Assembly: GCA_015698045.1 (NCBI GenBank)
Contig: BLAL01000302.1
Span: 62,001-126,000, forward strand
Reading direction: 5' to 3'
Source: Rhizophagus clarus
Taxonomy: Eukaryota > Glomeromycota > Glomeromycetes > Glomerales > Glomeraceae
DNA: 64,000 bases
The notes beneath the pieces are model-generated. The model was not told the origin of the DNA. It saw only the letters and a program-made list of their open reading frames with translations, and made no database searches. Numbering within the stretch: position 1 is the first letter of the stretch; each line of letters begins with the position of its first letter. Below are positions 58,116-64,000 of the stretch, piece after piece. The position numbers and the translations under genes were made by a program.

Positions 58116-59283
58116 TGTGTGCCTACTAGTGTATCTCCAAGCGGTCTGCCATACTTGAAATCTGGACTACGTATTTTCTTGAGAAACTTCTTCTCATCTG
58201 ACTCATTATTACAGGCCATGATCTTAACATCCTGGTACTTTCGGACATTTTCCATAGTCTTGCCATATACTGAATTATTCATGAGCTTGAAGAAGTCTTT
58301 TTCGAAAGCATTCTTGGCTTTCTGGCACAACTTTGTATTCTTAGCAATATATGGGGCCAACCAATTCGTCTGGTCGAATGACAAGATTTCTGTGACCTCA
58401 TCTACAACCATGCCTAACTTTATATAATACTGGAGCTCTTGATAATGAATGACATAATTTTTTCGTGGGCCAAGATGAGGGACTAGTTTTTCTGTTGCAT
58501 AGAATCGCCTACCATCCATATCATTCACAAGCTTGGCATTGTATAGGCATAGCATATCCTTTTTTATTGCGATATTTTCCACAGCTGGTGGTAAGTTCCT
58601 CAAATAGTTGTGAGTTTTTAGGGGGAAATGAGAATTAATCATTAGGAAGAATCCACGTTGTGCATCTGCCCTAGTCTTAAGAATCATTTCAAGATATTTC
58701 TTTTGCATTTTGGGATTATTCTTTAGATATTCCCGACTAGCAACCCACTTATAATTTCCAACTGGGAGGAACTGACTCATTGCCCATCCATAAAGATTAT
58801 TTGCATCAACATATGAGATCCATGTTGTGGGTTGGGATGGGTCGAATTCCTCTCCAATGCTAGGATTATTTGCTTTAAAATGTCTATGTGCTGCCATAGC
58901 AATACCACCCCGCTTGGCCTTTTCAATGAAGTCATGCATGGCCATTTCTGTGAATAGTTCGATTTTGACCTTGGTCATCTTAAGCATGGCATCCCAGGAT
59001 AGAGAAGGCGCGGATACATAATGGCTGGGATCAAGACCATAATGATGCATGGATGTCTTTCGAAATGTTGTCCAGACATCTGCTAGACTAAGCACGTCTA
59101 TCTTGAGATAGAGATCATTATATTCTCCCAAGTTTTTGCATTCGAATTCCTTCCATACCTTCTGGGTATGCTCATAATCCTCTTGAGAAATCTTACCTCC
59201 AAAGACACTATGAAATTCTTGAATTGGAGGTAGTTCTGTTTCCTTGAATCGGTCATGAGAAGTAATATACTCATAAGGAAAGA
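58116..59283 (-). pseudogene. PolB fragment: Exo III, motif A, motif B
   Basis: Read from 59283: PYEYITSHDRFKETELPP and on to GEYNDLYLKIDVLSLADVW (Exo III), then WISYVDANNLYGWAMSQFLP (motif A with catalytic Asp) and DFFKLMNNSVYGKTMENV (motif B). It ends at the hAT insertion in GRPLGDTLVGTH. The open frame 58073-59131 runs a few codons into the hAT end. Confidence 0.9.
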
Positions 59284-60275
59284 CTCCTTACGATATGCTA
59301 GGGAAATCTGTTTGGTTGTATAGCCTTGCTTCTTGAAATACTCGGTTGTAATTGGGTGTTCATCTCCCAAATTTTTTGTAAGATTGGCCAAGCTACTATT
59401 CATGAACTGCATACTATCAGTATACTTAAGCTGACCTACCTTTATTGACTTGTATTGTTCAAAGGTTTCAGCAATGACTGAGATTTGAAGAGAATTAGCC
59501 GAGCGTCTGATAGATTCACAAACCAAGTGAGAGTCATATCCCCAGAAGTTGTGAAAGACAACTGGGATTGGTGTCTTCCATGGCTCAATCTGAAGTTTAA
59601 GATTACATGAATTGTGAGATGCCCCTCGGAACTCACCTGTGATATGACAGTGATCCCAGACCTTTTTATCCCTAGCTTCTTCTTTAGCTAATTCAGCTTG
59701 GGCTTTACTTAAAGCAGTTTTTAGGGATTTATAGTCTTCTTAACAGCTTTTAGCAACTCTGTATAGAGATTTTTGAGATCCTTTTCTAATACGTTATTCT
59801 TTTCCATTTCTAAGATTCTCTTGGATATATCTCTAGGTGAAGCCATCTTATTATATGATATAGGATCCTGAACAATTTCTGTAAGCTTGGCAGTAAGATT
59901 TGCAATCTTTCTTTCTAACATATTAATCACATCTGTATCTATACTGAACTTATCTTCACAGATCCAACACCGATCAGCCTCCTTGAATCTTCTTTGGTAG
60001 TCATCTGTAATAATACGCTCATGCTTAACAACTAAGACCCTATTTATTTCTATCAATTCTTGATCGATCCTTCGGACGAATTCTTCTGTGGCATGTTCTC
60101 CACGATATAAGAATGGGTCCCATGTTTCTCCAGTATCAATCCAGTGGACTGAATAGCTAAAACTATTAGCTTCTTCCTCTGCTAACTTTCGCATATTTCC
60201 ACCATAATGTGTGTTACACTTCTTTTTTAATGACTCGAAATCTGCTATAATGACACATGGGCATTGATCTGACGT
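59284..60275 (-). pseudogene. PolB fragment: Exo I, endonuclease VII-like insert, Exo II
   Basis: Two frames, joined near 59742. The right part (60275-59742) starts VIIADFESLKKK (Exo I), continues through MRKLAEEEANSFSYSVHWID and DRCWICEDKF. The left part (59741-59284) has KVWDHCHITGEFRGASHNSC, then KLQIEPWKTPIPVVFHNFWG (Exo II). CWIC plus DHCHxTGxxRGxxHxxCN is the zinc and HHH/HNH-type signature of recombination endonuclease VII. It sits between exonuclease motifs I and II, as in some Polinton and adintovirus-type polymerases. Confidence 0.82.
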
Positions 60276-60814
60276 CCATAGTTTCTGAACTCTTCAAAGT
60301 CATTAACATCTTTTACAGGCATTGTGACTTTTTGTGGGGCTTCACCCAGGCCAAAACACCATTCCTGATGATGGTCCAGGGATTTTTCAGAAGGAAAACT
60401 TTGGAAGCATCGGTTGCAAAGATGCTTTTTAACTTTGTGAGCATTATCCTTATATACTAACCCATCTGGGTTCTTAATCCATAGAAAGTGATTCTTTTGC
60501 CCATATTTTCCTTCTTCAGATTTTGTAATATCTGTAAGGGCCATAAGATGGATAATATGTAGTCTGTTATAGTTCTTACTATAAATGACAGGTTTGGGGG
60601 CAGCTGTTTCCTCCTTCCAATTCCAGACATTTACAGAAATATCAGGATTCATCTCCTCGATTTTATTAAAGATGTGAGGGGAAACTGGTGTGGGCATGGG
60701 GATACCATCCAACTTTACCCGCTCTAGATATGGTTTAAGATTCTTTGCCCTAAATATACGCCGGCCTAAGTGGTCTGTATGTCCATCCTGATATGCAAAA
60801 TATGCACCTAATGC
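60276..60814 (-). pseudogene. PolB fragment: N-terminal region with Cys/His finger
   Basis: Starts at the MITE insertion with AYFAYQDGHTDHLGRRIF, then SVNVWNWKEE, HFLWIKNPDGLVYKD and the finger CNRCFQSFPSEKSLDHHQEW-C. The open frame ends at 60245 because of a frame change near 60275; the other frame continues into Exo I. The apparent start near 60826 is inside the MITE. Confidence 0.82.
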
Positions 60815-61542
60815 CAGTGTTGGCAAGTGACATGAAATGATACAAATGATAATAGTGACATGTCACATGTCATTATATCATTTCAAAAGGCAAATGACAA
60901 ATGATTGTCATTTAAAATATATCATGTGACCTGTAATATATTTCGCATATTTATTCTGTTAACTTTTTATTACATTAGATATTTAGTTTGTATGCCAGAT
61001 AAAAATATTACATTAGATATTTAATTCAAGTTTATCATTGAACTAACATAAACTGGCATTTCTAAAGATTCATTAAACAAATTAAGTAGATTTCATTTAG
61101 CTAATGGATTATCTACTGGATGAGTATCCTGCCCACCTACTTTAAAATTATAAGTTTCTTCATTTATAACCATCATTGCTATCTAAATGATTTTCTTTGT
61201 CAACTGACAAAAACGCGAAAAAAAATTAAAATCTTTAGATTCATTTTGCATAAAATAAAATGTTATCACTTATTTTTTTTTTCCAAATTTAATAAACAAA
61301 ATATGTTCATTAAGCTATTTTGGGTATACACGCCTAAAAGAATTACCATTAAGAAATATTTTTGCCGCAAAATGTATCATCAAATGATAATGATATTATC
61401 ATTTAAAAATGACACATGTCATTTCGTCACTTGTCATTTGTAAATGACATTTATTTTAAATGATACGAATTCTTATATCATTTTGATATCATTTGGGATC
61501 ATTTAAAAATTAGCCAAATGACATTGTCATTTGCCATCACTG
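60815..61542. mobile_element. hAT-type MITE, 728 bp, in PolB
   Basis: Inverted ends CAGTGTTGGCAAGTGACA / TGTCATTTGCCATCACTG with a perfect 8-bp duplication CCTAATGC (60807-60814 and 61543-61550). The interior near both ends repeats AAATGACATTTGTCATTT-like palindromes. No transposase is present, and the frame at 61120-61443 has no recognisable content. It belongs to a different hAT family from the elements with TARGGATGG ends. Confidence 0.9.
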
Positions 61543-61795
61543 CCTAATGCCCCTTGAAGACATTTCTCAGATGGTTTATTTGTTTCCGGATCTATAAGAC
61601 CTTGATTGTCTGGATTGATGGTACACTTTTTGTTAGCAAGCTTTGGGGGAGTAGGATTGTAAAACCCTCCAAGGGCTCTACGAAGTGTATATGTCTCAAT
61701 AGATATTCTAAGAATTTGTTCGAGAATATAACCAGATCCTTTCTTTAATGTTTCCTCAATTTGCACATCTATTTCCCCTCTATATCCTCTTCTAA
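61543..61795 (-). pseudogene. PolB fragment: extreme N-terminal region
   Basis: Frame reading IDVQIEETLKKGSGYILEQI, SIETYTLRRALGGFYNPTPP, KLANKKCTINPDNQG and SEKCLQGALG, which continues after the MITE in AYFAYQDG. The SGYILEQ...KLANKKCTINP layout is typical of the region preceding the exonuclease in this polymerase family. It overlaps the end of the next gene in another frame, so the start is unclear. Confidence 0.75.
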
Positions 61796-62608
61796 AAGAA
61801 TTGGTTGCATATTTCCTCTATGATATTTCTCTACTTCTACTGGTTCACTTGTATCATCTGGCTTTCTTTTAGCAATTGAATATTGACACAATGCTACTAT
61901 GGCTGATTTTATTTGATCTTTTTTACGAAGCTCTGTTTGAAGTACTTCCTTTATTTTTGGATGAATTATTCCTATAAGTTGAGGCATGTATGGTAATTTT
62001 TTATATTCTTCTGGCCTAGCTATTGGTTGAATAAATGCATATGTTGGATTGTTATCTGGATGGGGGATTTTGCCCACCCATTTGCTTATTAAAGAACGAT
62101 TTCTATGCGGTCTTTCTGGATCCCTTCCAACTGGACATTCTTTAAAGATAATATCCTCTTGTGCAGATTTTTTTGAGATCATGTCTTGTTGCTCAACATC
62201 TCTATGAGCTTGAGCTGCTGGACCAGATTCTGCTTCAGGATCCTCTTCAGATTGATGGGATATCTTAGCTTTCTTTTGCGGCCTACTAGAAGACTTTCTT
62301 TCAGCTTTGCGACCCATTAAATCAAACCATTCTGCATCTGTTTTTGGGATCTTTTTACTAATAATGCTTGGGTTATTTTTTATCTCAGGATTCGCTAGCC
62401 AATTAGCTAAGTCTTCTATAGATAATTGTGTAGTCTCTTTTTGACTAGAAGATGGGACTACATCTGATTTAGTAACAGAAACTGGCTCATTTATTCGATC
62501 TTCTTGAATATTTCTGGGTTTACATTTATGCTTCCTATTTAGATGATTTGTTCGATCACGAGACTTTTTAAAATCATTTTTACCACAACGAGGACAAGGT
62601 GGAATCAT
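61769..62608 (-). CDS. C2H2 zinc-finger protein, possibly the original N terminus of PolB
   Basis: 279 residues from ATG 62608. The N terminus MIPPCPRCGKNDFKKSRDRT followed by NHLNRKHKC is a C2H2 finger. The middle is Ser/Glu/Lys-rich. The end (KYHRGNMQPILLEEDIEGK, then stop at 61769-61771) runs into the PolB frame IDVQIEETLKKG with only a one-base shift. It therefore either ended PolB's N-terminal extension before a frameshift or is a separate overlapping gene. The fused reading is favoured because the block SGYILEQ normally follows such a sequence. It starts 125 bp inside the right inverted repeat boundary. Confidence 0.6.
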   Translation of the reverse strand: MIPPCPRCGKNDFKKSRDRTNHLNRKHKCKPRNIQEDRINEPVSVTKSDVVPSSSQKETTQLSIEDLANWLANPEIKNNPSIISKKIPKTDAEWFDLMGRKAERKSSSRPQKKAKISHQSEEDPEAESGPAAQAHRDVEQQDMISKKSAQEDIIFKECPVGRDPERPHRNRSLISKWVGKIPHPDNNPTYAFIQPIARPEEYKKLPYMPQLIGIIHPKIKEVLQTELRKKDQIKSAIVALCQYSIAKRKPDDTSEPVEVEKYHRGNMQPILLEEDIEGK

Positions 62609-62643
62609 TTTGATTATATGGGTATAAATGTATTCAGTTGTTT

Positions 62644-62795
62644 GTATTAATAGTATGAAAAACTTTTGTTTAAAAATAATTATTTATTCAGGATATACGA
62701 CTATATGTATTCTAATTTTTTCAAACCCCAGGTGTTGCAACTCTGGTGCTTGTATTAATATTACGAAAACTTTTGTTTAAAATAAAATATTTATT
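62644..62795. repeat. Duplicated inner edge of the right inverted repeat
   Basis: TTGTATTAATAGTATGAAAA...TTTTGTTTAAAAATAA (62644-62680) recurs as CTTGTATTAATATTACGAAA...TTTTGTTTAAAATAAA (62749-62785). The left end of the element has only one copy, so this duplication is specific to the right side. Confidence 0.75.
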
Positions 62796-63882
62796 TCTTA
62801 CTACCATGATAGGCGAATATTACTGCAACTATTTACTCAGAACTGGAGGTGTCTGTGGGCGTACCTGCCGTTGATCTGAAGGGTGCCATGAACATTGGAA
62901 AGCTAGGAAGCGTTTTCCTTGTAGTATATGTGCCAAGCCGACTAGCTCTAAACCTGGTCTTTGTAGAAAACATGCTAGCAGATATTATGTAACCCAATAT
63001 ATTAATAGGCTTCGAGATAGAGCCTTGGGTACATATCAGGAAGTATAATAGTCCAACCTTCCTTGTATACATGCTCTGCTTCACATCTTCGATGTTCCGC
63101 AGAGTTCTTAAACCTATTTTGTGTACATGCTCTGCTCTGCATCTTCGATGCTCCGCAGAGTTCCTGTGTACACTATTTGATATAATTTAAAGGTAAGACT
63201 TAGCCAGGTGAATTTTTTTTTACACCTATGGGTGAGACTTATCTTGGTGAATTTTTTTTTTACACCTAACCCAAATTTTTTTCTTAATGCTTATTTGAAA
63301 GAATTGGCTCCAGAATGGCTTCCTGCATATCAAAAATAATGGTATACTAGAATATGGTTAATATCCTTTTAACTTTACTTTCGAATACAAAAAATTGACA
63401 CCTAAGACAAGCTTAGGTGTAAATTTTTTATTTTGTTTACGCATATAAATCAGCTTTAGAATTAATTCTAGGATAACATAAAATCTGATATGCAAAATGG
63501 GCTTGCATTTACGGCCTGCGAGCATGCTCAGACACTTCAGTCCTCAATGCTCTTGGCCTTTTCTAAACCCAAGCAATATAGTATACTTTTTTTGTTATAT
63601 TATTTGGGATTAAAATCAGGCCAGCACGTTAACAAAGATGGTGATCTTCTTTAACTTGAAAACTAAAAAATTGGGTAAAAGGATATGTTAACAAAATTTA
63701 TGCTCCAGCCTGATTTAAAACTTAAATTCAATATCGTAATTCGATATATTTCCTGGTCTTGAAAATAAATTTGGGGTTAAAAAAAGATTACATAAATTTC
63801 GTATATTGGGAAATAAGCCGGGAGAGGTTTACACTAATTATACCTATTCGGAAAAATGACCCTAGAACCCCCATTTTAGTCT
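62734..63882. repeat. Right terminal inverted repeat of the Polinton-like element
   Basis: 1149 bp, complement of 44646-45793, ending in AGTCT at 63882. It contains a second copy of the small cysteine-rich gene (62806-63048, plus strand) and the same tandem GCAGAGCATC-type repeats (63065-63170). Differences from the left copy are scattered and small, consistent with both ends being copied together at the last replication or insertion. Confidence 0.92.
62806..63048 (+). pseudogene. Right-repeat copy of the small cysteine-rich gene, with a stop
   Basis: The frame from ATG 62806 matches the left copy codon for codon in length (81 codons including stop), but codon 23 is TGA (62872-62874) where the left copy has CGG, and the preceding His codon reads Arg. 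The rest, including PCSIC and GLCRKH, is preserved. Confidence 0.7.
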
Positions 63883-64000
63883 ATATTTTGCACATGATTT
63901 ATTTAATATGCATATCATTCACACGTCTTTTAACCATGGTTTTTTCTGTTTATTTTTTATTTTATCTCTTTCTTTTATTTTGTTTCAAGGAATTTTATTT

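Larger units (their letters stand above)
52132..61795 (-). pseudogene. Family B DNA polymerase of the Polinton-like element, fragmented
   Basis: One polymerase gene read from right to left. Fragments: 61795-61543, MITE, 60814 to about 60275, about 60275-59742, 59742-59283, 59283-58116, hAT element, 52872-52132. Order of motifs: a Cys/His finger CNRCF...HHQEWC; Exo I ADFES; an endonuclease VII-like insert; Exo II HNFWGYDSH; Exo III YLKID; motif A VDANNLYGW; motif B KLMNNSVYGKT; motif C YMDTDS. All polymerase catalytic motifs are present but split. Frame changes occur near 61770, 60275, 59742 and 59283, the last three fitting single-base losses in short runs. Removing the hAT with one duplication copy rejoins GDTLVG(T/A)HMGKA in frame. 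Protein-primed-type PolB would copy the element as linear DNA. Confidence 0.88.
44646..63882. mobile_element. Polinton/Maverick-like element, 19.2 kb, with nested insertions
   Basis: The element starts AGACTAAAATGGGGGTTCTA, ends with the complement, and has 1.15-kb inverted repeats. Flanks are ATATAT (44640-44645) and ATATTT (63883-63888), a 6-bp duplication with one mismatch. AG starts, 6-bp duplications, a retroviral-type integrase and a protein-primed-type PolB are the defining traits of Polintons. Without the hAT (5.2 kb) and MITE (0.7 kb) insertions the element is about 13.3 kb. No packaging ATPase, adenain-type protease or jelly-roll capsid gene was recognised. Gag-like and retropepsin-like genes occupy the left half. 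The broken PolB means this copy cannot replicate itself. Confidence 0.88.

Noticed and set aside
58119-58427. Plus-strand frames across the PolB fragments (also 58827-59021, 60257-60460, 61554-61748)
   Set aside because: They are antisense shadows of recognised polymerase sequence.
61120-61443. 107-residue frame inside the hAT-type MITE
   Set aside because: Low-complexity, no homology pattern, and inside a non-coding element bounded by exact target duplications.

Overview
The window looks like nuclear DNA of a filamentous fungus, most likely an arbuscular mycorrhizal fungus of the Rhizophagus type. This is inferred from the very AT-rich intergenic DNA, short GT-AG introns, the repeat families and one fungal class V myosin; no species-level marker was seen. 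Only one ordinary host gene is clearly intact: the class V myosin heavy chain at 26979-33701 (+), 23 exons that join to exactly 1580 codons including the stop. Nearly everything else is mobile or repetitive DNA in various stages of decay.

Left part (1-26 kb). A Plavaka/CACTA-like transposase gene cut by the window edge (1-2360); a 74-bp satellite (3520-4310); two copies of an hAT-type MITE with perfect 8-bp target duplications (4419-5291 and 10681-11314), the second nested in a large palindromic element (10537-11541) that itself interrupts a decayed transposase-like gene on the minus strand (7380-12334); a Harbinger transposase fragment; a pogo-like MITE; the RNase H end of a LINE; a Tc1/IS630-like transposase relic; and a small SAM-domain gene whose upstream exon appears separated from it by a 2.2-kb repeat carrying about 30 copies of a 40-bp hairpin unit.

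Middle (26-44.6 kb). The myosin gene, then AT-rich DNA with repeat arrays. Three loci (24.8-25.4, 36.8-38.4 and, reversed, 43.4-43.9 kb) carry tandem units that each look like a tiny exon between a pyrimidine-tract acceptor and a donor. A decayed acidic repeat protein gene is interrupted by a poly(A) retrocopy with a 16-bp target duplication. An element with a perfect 8-bp duplication lies at 42849-44581.

Right part (44646-63882). One 19.2-kb Polinton/Maverick-like element with 1.15-kb terminal inverted repeats that start with AG and are flanked by a near-perfect 6-bp duplication. It encodes a retroviral-type integrase and a protein-primed-type family B DNA polymerase with an endonuclease VII-like insert. 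Instead of recognisable packaging ATPase, adenain protease or jelly-roll capsid genes it has a coiled-coil, CCHC-zinc-knuckle Gag-like protein and two retropepsin-like proteins. A small cysteine-rich protein is encoded inside the inverted repeats. The polymerase gene is broken by at least four small frameshifts, an hAT-like MITE, and a full hAT element that in turn carries a Harbinger element. The target duplications and the reading frames on both sides agree for the hAT and Harbinger insertions, so the nesting order is well supported.
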